DNA from: Pogostemon cablin
Taxonomy: Eukaryota; Streptophyta; Magnoliopsida; Lamiales; Lamiaceae
Assembly: GCA_023678885.1 (NCBI GenBank)
Contig: CM042983.1
Span: forward strand, 24,534,279-24,598,278
Reading direction: 5' to 3'
DNA length: 64,000 bases
Shown here: one piece after another, positions 11,821 through 24,379 of the stretch
Position numbering within the stretch: position 1 is the stretch's first letter
Layout of the letters: each line of letters begins with the position of its first letter
The notes under the pieces: generated by a model
What the model saw: the letters and a program-made list of their open reading frames with translations, nothing else
Databases searched by the model: none
What the model was told of the DNA's origin: nothing
Made by a program: the position numbers and the translations under genes

Positions 11821-13047
11821 ATTGATAGATTGATATAAATTTTTAATAAAAAAAGGGGCTGCTATTTGCACCCCGAAATTACTAACCCAAAAAAATTAAT
11901 TTTAAAATTTTATAATAAGTATGACAAAAATACCTTTATATTACTAAACATACCCCATTTAAGAAAAAAAAAAAACTAAATACACCCCATTCAAATACTC
12001 ACATTCTCTCTATACAATCGTTAAAACTTTCCTCTTTTCTCTTTCTCCTTTATGGACATATCAAGAAGATGTTTAAATTCAGGAGAAAAGTGAAGATACT
12101 CATCATAATTTTGCAAGAATTAAAGATGAAAAATTATCCAATTCCAACCAATATAAAATAAATAAATAAAAATGAACTATGTAGATTACCAACGATCTGA
12201 TCAATCAACCAATCCACCTCTTTCAAGCAGAAAGTAATGGCGCCAACCATCGTCTCCTCCTCTCTCTTCTTAAATACCGGTTTTTCTTCTTTATTGACCG
12301 CCAATCGCAGTCCCGCCTTCGACTCTCTTTCGCCGTCCTGATATGAAACCCAAACCGCCCTTCTCCACTTCAGTTGGTTGCTACGACACCAATTTATCTT
12401 TAATTACATCCTTCACATCATCCAAAACTTCGAGAATTCCTCCGCCGCTGCCCGATCATGTTCACCTTCAATTCTTCCATTTTCCTTGTCGCTTCTTCCT
12501 TACTCTCATCGTACTTCTCCTACAAATTGCTAACAAAATATATATGTATAGTTTTTCATAATTAAATTGAAGATTAAGTAATTTATAGGTATATAGGTAA
12601 TATTGATTAAAAGTATTTTAATTTAAATGTATTTTGGGGTATATTTAGTATTTTCGGGAGTTTAAATAGCTTCTCCCATAAAAAATTGTAGGTCAAACTA
12701 AGGGATTTATTGTCAAATTGTATTAAAAGTGGGCATATTTGATTTTTTCTTTTTCTTTTTTTTTAAAGAAAGTGAGTATTTTTTATTTTATAATAATAAT
12801 AGTGGGCAACATAGATTTTTTCCCTCTATACAAAACTTCAAAAGTTTTAATGTGACATTTAAATGATTATATTTGTTATGTGAGAAACTTATATATTCTC
12901 TCCACCATCTCTAATAAGTTATAGATTTATTTTTTGAAAGTAGTTTAAGGAGAAAAATATTTAGGGCAAACAATTCATATCCTCAAAATTACTTAATCGT
13001 AGTAAAAAATAACAAATTTAAATTAAAATATTTTTAAATAATATTCA
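11821..13047. other. AT-rich intergenic DNA
   Basis: Low-complexity AT-rich sequence with a less AT-rich patch at 12220-12520. I see no convincing coding frame, RNA gene or element boundary. Confidence 0.4.
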
Positions 13048-13200
13048 CTCCGTCCATTCCAAATCTATCCGTTTATTTTTTGCGCGTGTATTAAGGAATA
13101 TTATTATTTAATGTATAATGGGTAGATGTATTAGTGGGGTGTGGGGGGCCGGGATTGTTTCCTCGAGGACTAGTCGGGCGTAAGTCCGGAACCTCGGTAT
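13048..13200. repeat. Truncated Stowaway-type MITE
   Basis: Begins CTCCGTCCATTCC and continues with the GTGTATTAAGGAATATTATTATTTAATG core shared with intact MITEs in this window, then loses similarity after the GTGTGGGG block. The right terminal repeat is missing. Confidence 0.6.
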
Positions 13201-13855
13201 AAAAAAAAAGAAAAAAAATAAATCACTTTTAGAGAGAGAGAGAATAGATTATTTTCCCAATTCTCTCTCCATATTTCCTATTTCCTAGCCTTTTCCCCCA
13301 AATTCTCTCTTTATTCACTGTTTCTTCTCTTCTCACCCTAATTTTCTCCCCTTCTTCACTCTGTCTCTTCTCCTCCTCATCGCTGCCCACCCACCCACGC
13401 CTTCTACCCTTAGAAATTCCATGGCAGCCCTAACTAATTCTCCTCTTCTTTTCCTCAATTTCTAAGCCTTTGTTGACTTACGGCAACTGAAGCAGCTTCT
13501 CTTGAATGGAGGGTTAAATGAACAGCTTCTCTTGAACATGCCACTCACAGTCCTGGGAGGCTGCACCGGCGGCGAGGAACATTCAGGATGGGTCGTCGTA
13601 CACGATAGTGGAATGTAATAGATCGGCGGACTATGGGATTTTTATGGTCTGGGTGTTTGTTAAGCTAGGGTTTCCAAACTATCCTAGGCGGACGGTTCCC
13701 GTTCTGTCCGATTCACCGGTTTTGCCGATTTTGACCGGTTCTGATCGATTTTTTCCGGTTTAATTTCAAAAACGGTTTAGGGGTGCTTCCGGACCGGTGC
13801 CAGGTCCGGTTCCTGGTTAAACCGTCCGGTCCGGTTTTAAAATCACTTATATGAA
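13201..13855. other. CT-rich then CCGGTT-rich stretch, no gene assigned
   Basis: 13201-13480 is pyrimidine-rich and leader-like. 13680-13850 has many CCGGTT/GACCGG words. No frame could be matched to a protein family. Confidence 0.35.
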
Positions 13856-14433
13856 TAGGGATGGCAATGGGTAGGGTACCCGCTTATTTTGGGGTACCCG
13901 TATCCGTATCCGATTAAAAAAATAACTACCCGTATCCGTATCCGTCCCGTTTAAAAAATTTATTATGGTACCCGTACCCGTCCCATTACCGTTTATCAAT
14001 ACCCGTGGGTACCCATACCCGTTTAATATTCATTTATTTTATATATATTTATATTTTTTTAGCGTCTAAATAAGTATAATAATAAAAATTACATTATTAT
14101 TAATTAGATATAAAATAAATATAATATAAATTGTATTATTTTAAATAAATATTTAAAAAATATGATTAACTAAAACTTATAACTATTAATTAAATATATA
14201 AAATATCATATCATATATAAATTATATAATATATATTAAATTTTATAAAAAATATACATATAATCGGGTACCCGCGGGTATTTGAGGTATTATCCGTACC
14301 CGTCCCAAACCCTAATTGTATTTTTCACAACTATCCGTACCCGTCCCAAACCCGTTTATCACTACCCGTACCCTACCCATTAGGGTTCGGGTAGACCGGG
14401 TACCCGAAAATACCCGTCCCATTGTCATCCCTA
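13856..14433. mobile_element. hAT-type MITE with TACCCG-rich interior
   Basis: Terminal inverted repeats TAGGGATGGCAATGGG and CCCATTGTCATCCCTA. Flanking 8-bp duplication TATATGAA/GATATGAA with one mismatch. The subterminal regions are packed with GGGTACCCG and TATCCGTACCCGT words in both orientations; the middle is AT-rich and non-coding. The TAGGG(A/T)TGGCAA terminus and 8-bp duplication are typical of hAT elements. A related copy is at 29142-29831. Confidence 0.85.
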
Positions 14434-15042
14434 GATATGAACTATGCCACTTGTATTTCCTAATTAAGGCTATCTTCATCGTAATTCTAATCATAATCCT
14501 AATCTTAATATATTAAAAGTATGGAGTGTTTGTAAAATATATTATACCCTTTTTATCCTTACCATTTTCTCTTTTTTACTTTCTTATCCTTAACTGTAAT
14601 AATGACCATAATTAATTAATTAATACTGTGTCTTTACTTTCTTCTTTTACTATGTTGTCTGTTTAATTCATGAAATGATCAAATAAATCGTTTCATTGTC
14701 GATTATAATGGCAGGATTTTCCTCTCGATGACAATGTCTCGATTTACATCGAATTTTCAAATAAAAGAGATAACCCTTTCTGCTGATAATGGTAAACTTA
14801 CTCACCGAGAAGGAGATTGGCCTAGAATTGATGACTTGGAGAGGAGATTTAAGGTTTTGTACTCAATCTCTCAATTTTATTACAAATAATTATTGAGAAA
14901 ATCTGCCTAATTTTAGGTTAACCTAATTCCATCATGTGTTCTAGAGTACTCTTTTCCTACATTTGTATTGGTTATTTTACTTTGAATCCTGATTGTGTCC
15001 TATTAGTACTCTTCTTGAGACTGAATTTTACTTCTTGATATA
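14434..15042. other. Possible gene-fragment sequence upstream of the crooked-neck pseudogene
   Basis: Around 14733-14855 the plus strand is of coding-like composition (one frame gives GDWPRIDDLERRFK), but I cannot assign it to a family. The rest is AT-rich. Confidence 0.3.
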
Positions 15043-15269
15043 CTCCCTCTGTCCCAGGTTAAGAGTCTCATTTGCTTTTGGACACGTGGATTAAGGAGTA
15101 TTATTATTTAATGTGTAGTGGGTAGTTGTATTAGTGGGTGTGGGGGCCCCATGTTTTAATTATATTAGTGGGTGTGGGTGGGTCCCATGTGTCCAAAAAA
15201 GAAAATGTGGCTCTTTGGGTGGGACGACCAAAATGATAAAATAGCCCTCTTAGCCTGGGACGGAGGGAG
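15043..15269. mobile_element. Stowaway MITE
   Basis: CTCCCTCTGTCCC at the left and GGGACGGAGGGAG at the right, flanked by TA on both sides. 227 bp, non-coding, with the ACGTGGATTAAGGAGTATT core and GGGTCCCATGTG block seen in sister copies. It abuts the crooked-neck pseudogene. Confidence 0.92.
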
Positions 15270-15273
15270 TAGT

Positions 15274-15958
15274 ATACATTGACTTTGAAATATCTGAACC
15301 TGAATACGAAAGAACTAGAGCTTTATATAAGAGGCTTTTGAACTGAACGAAACTCTTAAAGGTGTGGATCTGTTATGCTAAGTTTGAGGCTCCCAGGAAT
15401 CAGACGTGCCTGAAACTCATCAAGATGAGAAGAGTAAATGCCTTCAGCGTGCCAGAGGTAAGAAAGTAAAAGCCTATATGCATGTCCATTTTTTTGCTCT
15501 GTATACATGTACATGCTGATATCTGTTTATGTAAACTCATACTTGTTTATCCTATTCCACCATGTTTTTGAGAGAGCCTTTAGCTATTTCAGAACTTCTA
15601 CAGCTGAATTGAAGGAGGAAAGGGCAATGATTTTGTAAGAGTAGTCAAACACTGAAAGTAGCTTTGGTGAGCTGGGTGATGTTGATTTAGTACATGCTTA
15701 GCTGCCAAAGAAACTAGAAGAGAAGACATATAGAAACAGAGGATGGTTTTGCTGGTTACGTAATTAGTTTTGATATTATTTTCTATATCATTTTAGTTTT
15801 TATAATCTGGTTATGACTGGTATTTCAAGAATTTACATGTACGAGGAGTATATCAATTATCTATGATTCCCAGAAGAAATACAGACAACGAATCTTAAGA
15901 TTTTGGAAGCAACATACAAGTGGAAGAATCTGAAGCTGATCCTGTGATGATGGTAGGC
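15274..15958 (+). pseudogene. Crooked-neck-like (CRN/CLF1/SYF3) splicing-factor pseudogene fragment
   Basis: Three intron-separated plus-strand blocks resemble consecutive parts of crooked-neck-like proteins, the HAT-repeat scaffold of the spliceosomal NineTeen complex. Block 1 (15280-15458): SEPEYERTRALYKRLLN, a stop, then LKVWICYAKFEAPRN, ending at a GTAAGA donor. Block 2 (15567-15745): VFERAFSYFRTSTAELKEER, two stops, then SFGELGDVDLVHA, a stop and LPKKLEEK. Block 3 (15838-15958): YEEYINYL, a stop, FPEEIQTTNLKILEATYKWK. The intron spacing survives, so this is a genomic-DNA copy rather than a retrocopy. At least five in-frame stops rule out function. The N-terminal two-thirds of the protein is absent. 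Confidence 0.75.
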
Positions 15959-17514
15959 TTTTGTTAATAATTGCTGGTATTTAATAATTTTTAGTTAGTA
16001 ATCTGTCTGCTAGGGATTACCTTTGTTCTGTTTACAACACCCAAAGTTACGGTCCTCAGTTATAAATTTATTGTTCGTTATGACTTCCAAGCTGGTTCAT
16101 GTGTCCTAAAAAATTGTACTATTTCTGAAAAACAGTTTCTCTATTGTAATATTATTTTTCTGTTGACGGTATTTTGGCAATGGAACACTTAATTATAGGT
16201 TGTATATAATGCATTTAAATTGCATATGTGAATTTCTTGATGTATATTTGTTTGACTGCACAAACAAATAAATTTCTCACCTGAACTGGTTGTGATCTTT
16301 GGATTTAAGTCAATTTTGATTTTATGTACTACATTGATAATATCTTAAGATGTTATTATAATGTCAATTCAGATTTTATAAGAGGACATAACAATGCTGC
16401 TAGATTTTTAATTTTTCTTTGAAATTTTGAATTAATGTTACATGTCCTTTAATTTGCATATCATCTGAGTCATTAGTCGATGGTTACATTCCATCCTTGT
16501 ATGGTTTCCTTGAGCGGATTTTTGTACTATTTGACATCAACTAATCCCTTTCCAAGTTGAGAAATTCTCGTGATGGTGACACCGTGGACTGAGGTGTTTA
16601 TTATATATCATACTAATTAAGCATGCATAACAAGATGTCATGATTGCTGTTGGGAAATATCTTAATTCAAAACAAGACCTCATTGTGAAATCGAACGTAG
16701 AGAATGGCTCTTTTGGAACTCAATGAGGCGAATGCATCAAAGAACGTGTTGCGTTGTTGATGACTAGCAATGTGAAATGAAGAGAGGATGGAGTTGAGCT
16801 TTGTTTGGCAGTCAAAGTTTCACAGCAAGATCCATAAGCAATCTTGAAAAAAAAACGAGTATTGTTTGATTGGTTCGTAAGGCCTTAATTTAGGAATATA
16901 TTTTTCTGAACTTATTCTATTTGAAGAGATTGGTTTCAGGAAACAGTTTATGGTTTACATAGCAGTAGATTGTTGAAAAATTAGATTTAATTGTTGTCTC
17001 CTTTATCCAGACAGCAATTTACTTTGATAAATTTTATGAGGGAGAACTTGGGAGTGATATGTCTCCTTGGCCCCTTGTAATATGAAACTATTCAATATGC
17101 TAAATTAGGGGGTGCTCGGATTGAATTTGGGAAACAGGAAAGAATATGCTTTGATGGTAAAGTGTTAAAGCAAGACATCTGGTTGCTTTGCTGCCTCATT
17201 ATATAAAAAAAGTAAAATTGTCATGTGTTAGAAATTTAGGTGACGTGGTGGTGGTAGTTAAGTAAGTTATTGATGCGTTTTGGTCTTATAAACTTCCCTC
17301 ATGCCTTTATAATTTCTTTTTATGTTGAGTTGGAATAAGTTTTCTTTTTATATCATTACATTTGAATTGCCATAATGAACTTAAATGAAAGGTTATATGT
17401 CGTTTTCATTATTTCATAATTATTTCTTTGAATAATGCCACGAGATTTCTGGATGGCATGTTAACAATTGTCTTCCATTTTCGTTTCTGATCCATGTTCT
17501 CTTTTCGTGGCTTC
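15959..17514. other. Intron-like AT-rich spacer between pseudogene fragments
   Basis: T-rich, intron-like sequence. Nothing recognised. It may be non-coding remains of the same captured or duplicated segments. Confidence 0.35.
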
Positions 17515-17890
17515 TGACTGTGAAGTATGAGTTTGGCATGATGGGTGAAACGGCGTCCATTGTCGTCGCATACTGGATCCCAAATGTATATCTTGGCCCG
17601 AAAACATGGAAAGGTTTTTCAAGCTTTGCATGCAAGGATCTTGGAGCAGCAATCAAGCTTTCTTTGTCATCTGGTGTGATGCTTTGGTGATTGGAAGTCC
17701 CTCTCTTTCTTTCTATGGCTTCAATTTGCAATCTTTTGACCTTTGTTTGTTCTATTTGGTTGCAGTCTTGAGTTTTGGTACAATTTAATAAATTAAGCTG
17801 CACTAATTCTTTTGACAGAAAACAAAATGCTAAAGTTGAAGTTGATGCGCTTTCAATTTGGCATGACATACTTGAAGGAGTTTTTGTAGA
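17515..17890 (+). pseudogene. MATE (DTX) transporter pseudogene fragment
   Basis: The plus strand reads FGMMGETASIVVAYW, then GPKTWKGFSSFACKDLGAA and IKLSLSSGVMLW, a stop, and after an intron-like gap NAKVEVDALSIWHDI. The order and spacing follow the middle of plant MATE/DETOXIFICATION antiporters: the helix before the central loop, the TW-GFS segment, the SxVMLCLE helix and the later ALSIC motif. Only about one fifth of a normal ~490-residue protein is present and a stop interrupts it. Intron remnants point to a DNA-level copy. MATE proteins export organic cations and metabolites with proton antiport; this fragment cannot. Confidence 0.6.
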
Positions 17891-18995
17891 GGCAATTTTT
17901 GAGAAGATGTTTTATCTTTAGGTCTCTTTACTTAAACTCAACTTCTATTGTCATAGGATTTCTTAGTCCTGCATTATATAACTCTTCAACTGCTTTATTT
18001 TGAGTAGCTAAGAAAAGGCATGTACTATGAAGTTATGGTAGACGGTGCGATATTAGTTCTCATTTGCTTTCAAAGATACCTAATAGTCAATCAGCTTTAT
18101 CTTAAATCAATATTGTTTTACCACATCACGAACTTGCAAAATTAATTGGATATGTAATATAGTAATAATACTCCTTAATCTACGTGAAATAAGCAAATAA
18201 ATACATTTAATGTATAGGGGGAGTATTATTATGTACTAATAAATAAATTATAAAGTAACTATGTGGAAATGAAAATGAGTAGAATGAGAACAATAGAGAG
18301 CACATATTAAACGCGAAGACTGAGTTCTGAAAAAGTAGTATCATCTTGTTGCTGCAAAATGGGTTCACAAATGCTGACGACGAGTTCTGAAAATTATTCA
18401 TTGTATTTATTAACAATTAGGTCACTTCCATTTGGCATAATAGTAAAGGTGTCAGCGTGATAAAATTCGATGGATTGGCGGAGTGTTATTACACTCCTTA
18501 GACGTCGCCATCTGAAAACACGAGGATTGTATCCCTTCAATTTGGTTATTTTTTTAAGTATTTCTCGCCTTTTTCAAATTTCCCTCTTTTAAAAAAATAT
18601 TTAGTATGTTTGATTTTTGTTATTCCCCATAGCTCAATTTTATTCTTTGAATCCCACTTTGCAACGAAAGGTATTCCAATGTTGATGGCATGTGATGCCA
18701 TGCAAAAATATGATCTTGCCTAAAACCTATCTTATCATGCATCACGCTTGCAACCTTCTTCATTCCCACGTGCATACATTTCATTTTGAAGTTTTCTAGG
18801 TATTTATGTACGTTTCATTAATGTAAAAATATATTATAGTACATCTTACATACTTTTTACACTTTATTCATTGATTCTAACAACTTTATTTATTTATTTC
18901 TTTTTAAATTATCAATTTACATCTACTAGATGTAAAAATTACAAATATAAATACTCAGGACAAGAGAGTTGTTGTTGTTATACTTTTTTGGATTA
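17891..18995. other. Spacer with a short hairpin
   Basis: AT-rich, no gene. A perfect 7-bp stem with a 4-base loop (GGAGTGT TATT ACACTCC) lies at 18480-18497, and a Stowaway-like remnant may lie at 18167-18233. The hairpin is followed 14 bases later by CTGA. Confidence 0.4.
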
Positions 18996-19720
18996 ATTGG
19001 AAAAAAAAAAAACTTAACATTTACTTAAATTACAATTTAATCCCAACTTTTGAGAATTAGTAAAAAAAGACCACAACTTTTGAAATATGTTGCAGATCTC
19101 ACCCATCGGGAAGCCATGTGTTGCTTGATTGCTGACATGGCTGACCTATGCCACTTCAACTTCCACGTCATTTTTCATTAGTTGTACGAAAAATTCTCAT
19201 ATTTATTTTAACGTCGATTTAATCCAAACCTCAGAAATTTTGGCAAAAAAGAGCACCAGCTTATATATTTTTGCAAATGCACCACATAATAAAATTTAAA
19301 TATTTATATTTATATTTATATTTATATTTAAAATTTTAAAAATTAATTTATTAATAATAATTTTCTAAGTCATTAATTTTTGTTAGGGTTCATAGCAAAA
19401 AAAAATCTCAAATTTTACTTCAATTGCAATTTAATCTCAACCTTTGAGAATTAGTAAAAAAAAGACCATCACCTTTGAACCTTGTAGCGAATTGCACCCA
19501 TCGGGCAGTCAAAGTTGCCCGACCGCTGATGTGGCGTTGACCTTTGCCACGTCACCTTCCTTGACATCTTTGAATTTATCACAATCTTTACTTAAATTGC
19601 GATTTAATTCCAACTTTTGAGATTTTGGCAAAAAAAACCATCACTTTTTTTTTAATTTCAAATTGCACCCATTATATGTAGTATATTTAAATTTAAATTC
19701 TAAAACATTATTAAATAAAA
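18996..19720 (+). repeat. Four diverged direct repeats of the element terminus, about 190 bp each
   Basis: The block A-run / TTACTTaAATTgCAATTTAAT / TTTTGAGAATTAGTAAAAAAAGACCA / GCACCCATCGGG starts at about 18996, 19195, 19385 and 19570. Copies 1 and 3 also share a CGACC...TGACCTATGCCAC tail. The second and fourth are most eroded. Confidence 0.7.
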
Positions 19721-20064
19721 TAATATGGTTATTTTAGTTTTTAAAATAAAATAAAAAATCTCAATCACTATCATTGATTCAATAACTATTCCTCTTCCTT
19801 CTATTATTTTCAATCCTATTGTAATTGACTACCTTAATGATACTTATTGTTATTTCAATTGTGGAATTTGCATCAAATGACCCCTTAATATATTTAATTT
19901 ATACTCCTTCCAACTCTCCATTATTTTAACCTATGCTTTTGCATGTAAATTTAGAAAAAATAATAAATTTTAGGGGTATTATGGTATTTTTTTGTAATAA
20001 ATAAAGGTTTAATGGTGAAAAAAACCTTAACCTTTTTTTTATTGTCTCTAATTAGGTAATATTA

Positions 20065-22296
20065 TTAAAGGTAAAAGAAAATAAAAAAAGGGGACAAAGG
20101 ATAAAGATGTATAGGGGATGGTAAAGCCAAGAAGAGCCAGACAAGAGGCTCAATAACTCTGGCAAAGAGCAATAACAAAAATAAAGCTAATCTAAAAATT
20201 GTTCTTTTTCTTTGGGAGTGTGCTCCAATCTTTCTTACATGTGGCATCCCAAATATCCGGAGGATCATTCTGTTGCTTAGCCGTTTGGGAACGGTAACCG
20301 GCTTAGTTGCCGGACGATAAGTAATGCATTTTTTCCTTGTTTTTCCACCTTTTAGTTTCAGATTACTTTTTTCAAGTGCGGGAAAATCAACCTCACAGTT
20401 AGCAGCAACACGTGCGTCATTTTCATAATCACCGAACTGATTATCAAATTCATCTCGAGCAGATTCCGAACTATAATCATCCAACATGCCAAAACTAAAA
20501 TTGGAAGGGGATTTTGGAGAGTATTGCGAGTAGTGACTCTTCCTTGCCTCAGCACCATGTATATCAGCAGCCAACATAAATGAATCAGTGTTGGTATCCG
20601 GCTGTTTAGCTGGTTCATCAGATTCTGCAGCATGAATAGCCTGTGAATCTGGTTCAGCTCGCAATTAGCCTTGTTCAAGTCATCATGGATATGCAAAATC
20701 ACCCCAGGACCAGAAAAGTTTAAATTCACATCAGATTGCACAACATTTGCATCATTTTCAACATAAACCCCAATCTGATTATCCTCAGATGTATCTTGAT
20801 GCAACATCATCCGAATCATCATCATCCAGAATGCCAAAACGATTCGAAAGAACAGAGGGGGATTTCAGAGAATATTACAAATACGGGCGTCCCCATGCCT
20901 CAACACCAGAAGGCTGCTGCAAGGCATCAGAAGCACTAGCACCCTCAATATTGTCCTCACCAGCCTCTTGCTGAACCGGGTCAGCCACCGTTGGAAGAGC
21001 CGCTGGGGATGCCGACACCACAACAGTATCAGCAGCTAAAGGTTTAGCACTCCATTGTTTTTGAAACCTAACAGCCTTTGCAGGACGTTTGTGTTTCAAA
21101 TTCCGTCTACATTCCTCAGCCAAATGACCCAAATTGTGACAGAGAGCAAAAGGACGGAACATGCTCATACCTAATCGAAACATGAAAAGAATTAAAAGAG
21201 GTAGCCAGACAAACCGTTTTAGGGAAGCTACAATCAAGAAAATCAACATCGATTAATACATGAGCAAAGTGGCCCATTGAACCGTTCAAGGCACGAGCAT
21301 CAGGGCGGATTGGAGTGCCAATAGCAGAGGCTATTGATTTGAGTATTCTGTCCGTCCACAGCTCGAAAGGCAGTTCATAAATTCAAATCCAAACAGAGGC
21401 GACAGAAGTTTTTATGTTGTATGGGTTGAATGCCGGAGACCATTTATGAACTCTGACCTTACCCGATTCCAAATCAAAGATGCGTTTTCTCAAAATAGTG
21501 TTGCGTTGTGAGGCATCAGGAAGAAGAAGGTTGTAAAAACCTCTACCAAGAGGCACAATCGATAAATCAGTAGCATTCCACAAGGATTTCAATTGAGCAG
21601 ACAAAGTCTCAGGCGTTAGCGGACGCTTTCCAGGGTCTTGCAGAAGCCTGAATGTGAGAAGCGACGAGCAGGTGGCGACCCTATCCTCATAGTAAAAGTC
21701 ATCAATCGGGATAGAGATAGCGTCACCACTGCGAGAACAGGGGAAGATCTTTGAGGGGCCAGATCCATCGTGAATAATATCTCTGAGAGATGAATACGAG
21801 CCCGAATCAGGCTGTCACGGCGGAGTAGTACCTGAAATTGGGGCTGCACCAGAACTGTACGAATCAGTCGGGGAAGAAGCCCTACCAGAACTACCAAAAA
21901 GAAATCTGGTCGGAGTTGATAGCGAGTCGCCAGTGGCTGCATCGCGATTCAGCGTAGCCGATTGAACAGCTTGAAGGTAATCACGAACACGATGCGGCGC
22001 TGTGTGATGAATGTTAAAATTATTAGAAGCTGCCGTGTGGTCCACCGGAAAAATCTCCGCTGGGGCAGAATCATCGCGAATAAGATCGCCGATTGGCCGC
22101 CCAGGTTGAGAGTGGGCTTGCGGCGAGCAGGGACCGCCGCGAGGATCTGATGGCGGACCACCACCGGGAGTAGCAGATTGAGGCCTACCGCGAGAGCATA
22201 CTGCTGTTTTGAAAGGAATAGGTACCGATGGTGGAGAAGCACCGTCGGGAATGCAGCCGTCGGCTGATGAAGGGATTCCACTTGCAAAATTGGCCA
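20065..22296 (-). pseudogene. DUF4283 + CCHC zinc-knuckle protein gene, broken
   Basis: From ATG at 22296 (MANFASGIPSSADG) a proline/serine-rich N-terminal part runs to a TGA near 21815. It continues in the same frame with GDAISIPIDDFYYEDRVA and the DUF4283 core (TFRLLQDPGKRP..., NATDLSIVPLGRGFYNLLL, KVRVHKWSPAFNPY). A second TGA follows SVWI, then the frame reads YELPFELWTDRILKSIASA. A frameshift in the zinc knuckle separates VPSFCSL from CHNLGHLAEEC. The tail (20065-20664) is acidic then basic, and part of it (MLDDYSSES) is duplicated upstream near 20830. DUF4283 with a knuckle is typical of plant LINE ORF1-like proteins, but no RT follows here. Nucleic-acid binding is the likely ancestral role; this copy is dead. 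Confidence 0.75.
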
Positions 22297-22437
22297 TAAG
22301 GCAGATAGGGCTTTTAGAGAGTGCAATTTGCAACAAGGTTCATAGGTAGTGGTCTTTTTTTTTTTTTGTCAATTCTCAAATATTGGAATTAAATTACAAT
22401 TGAAGTAAAGATTGAGGTTTTTTTGCAATTATGTCAC

Positions 22438-24124
22438 ATCTTAAAAATTTTACTTATTTAAAATACTTTAATTTATAAAAGAGAAAATTTTAATATTTTA
22501 GCGGAAGTTTAATGAAAATAAAATTTAGACAAGTTAAAAATTAATAAAGGAAGAGATCCAAGTTGATTATAACAAATCCAATTAAATTTCTACGATAAGT
22601 GCTCACGATTCATAAGTTTTGCAAGTTTTGATAAAAGTATCAAGAATATCTTTAAATGGAATAAATAGAGCTAAGCATCCTCCTGTCCCACCACGCCTCA
22701 GCTGAGCTACTCTGAAAATGACAAGTTAAAATTGGGGTGAGCAAAACCACAAGTTCAGTGGAGAATCATACTTGTCAGAATTAAATACCACATGTAAATA
22801 TCAAATAACTAACATGAATCATGTAAATGTACTGCATAACTGATTTCTCAATTATTCAAGTAGTAAAAGTCTCGTTTATAAAGGTCAGGAGACCTATGTC
22901 TCGTTTATAAAGGTCAGAAGACATATATGTACATGCATGAACTCAAGGATATAACAAATAACAGCTAATACAGACAAGTAAGAATTTGCCAACCTTTAAA
23001 ATGAAAATAAGTTGACTGTGATTCACAATATTGATGCAGTGAAACTTTTAACTCACGAACTCTTCGTCGCCTAGCTATTAATATAAAGTTATACTATACA
23101 AACAAATAATATTGTACAAAATAATCAGAACCCAATAATTACACTAGGGCAGAATGTATGCAACATAAAAGAATAATATAAACATTAAAGCATAAACATA
23201 TCCATTTGATTATCAAAACTTATACAATAATAACCAACATCATTGACACTGATTTTAAAATTTTATAAAATATTAAAACATAAATTTATATACTAGATTT
23301 TTAAAACTAATAAAATATTAACTAATATTATTGACATTGAAGCAGATGCATATATAGTATAAAACTGACATCTTATACAATTCTAAAATTAAATCTAGAT
23401 ACAGACACACACTGAATTAAAATAGTATTATAGAATTGGAAAAGAAATCGAATGAATATTATCTAAAATCAGAGATTAATTTAATCGACGCAAATGAATG
23501 AGAGATTTGGAGAAGATATCTAACAAATATTATCTGAAATCGTAAACTACAACTGGAGATAAGATTAACTTTACCTGATTTTGGAATCAAACTTCTTCTT
23601 CTACAATATGTAGTCACAGATGGATGAATTAGGGAATAGAAGAAATCAGAGATTCAATCGTTGAGAGAAAGCAAGCTGAGAGACTCAAAGATTCTGAGAG
23701 GAATTCAAAATCTGAGGAAGAAATCCAAGATTAGAAGCAACCCTTGATAACCAGGGGCAGCCCTGAGGCGGTGCCGGAGGTTCCGCCTCACAGGACCCTA
23801 CCCCAACGAGGGCTACTAATTTTTTTCATTTTACATATATATTTAATAAGTTATATATTTTGTAGTTGTTTTATGTATAAAGATATTTATTAGCTCAGTT
23901 GGAATTAGTTTTTTTTTCTCTTTCGTCTCCCACACGGGATCGAATCATGGCCATGCTAGATAATATTTTTCTCCACATCTAAAGTAACTGTGTCAGTCTC
24001 ATATATGCAATTGTAATTATTATTATAATATAGAGATAAAGATTTATTGGCTTTGATTGTTCTGGTTATTCTTTTTAATTCATTCTTTTTTATTTTTTAT
24101 TTATGAGGAATAGTTTAAGATAAA
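22438..24124. other. AT-rich intergenic DNA
   Basis: No gene recognised. A 27-bp direct repeat (TCTCGTTTATAAAGGTCAG...) sits at about 22871 and 22898. A short GC-rich patch at 23755-23810 (AGGGGCAGCCCTGAGGCGG) may be the end of another element, but I found no partner. Confidence 0.4.
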
Positions 24125-24379
24125 TGGCAAAGACTTGGGTGAGACCATCTCACGAATCCTCTTATGTGAGACGGATCATCCATTAACCTATTAAGAATAT
24201 TTTTAAGAGCCTTGTTTGGTTGTATTCAATTTAAAAAAATTAAAAAATTAATTATGGAAGTAAATTAATTAGATCTTTTATACATATATATATATATATA
24301 TATACATTTATATTTTTATTATTTAAAATTTAATTAATTTAAATTTTTTTATTCATTTAATTTATTTTTTAAATTAAAT

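Larger units (their letters stand above)
18996..22437 (-). mobile_element. TIR element carrying a DUF4283/zinc-knuckle gene
   Basis: The right end (22320-22437), read on the minus strand, matches the left repeats on the plus strand: a run of A, then CTTTACTTCAATTG, TTTGAGAATT, AAAAAGACCA, and GAACCTTGT followed by AATTGCAC. That is an inverted repeat of roughly 110 bp. The left side holds four direct copies of the same end (see 18996-19720), so the true left border could be at 18996 or 19385. The interior carries the pseudogene at 20065-22296. No transposase, RT or endonuclease is present. The class (Mutator-like or other) is undecided because I did not find a clear target duplication. Confidence 0.6.

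Noticed and set aside
12343..12561. Possible small gene on the plus strand
   Set aside because: No motif, no splice or leader context that I could support; left as spacer.
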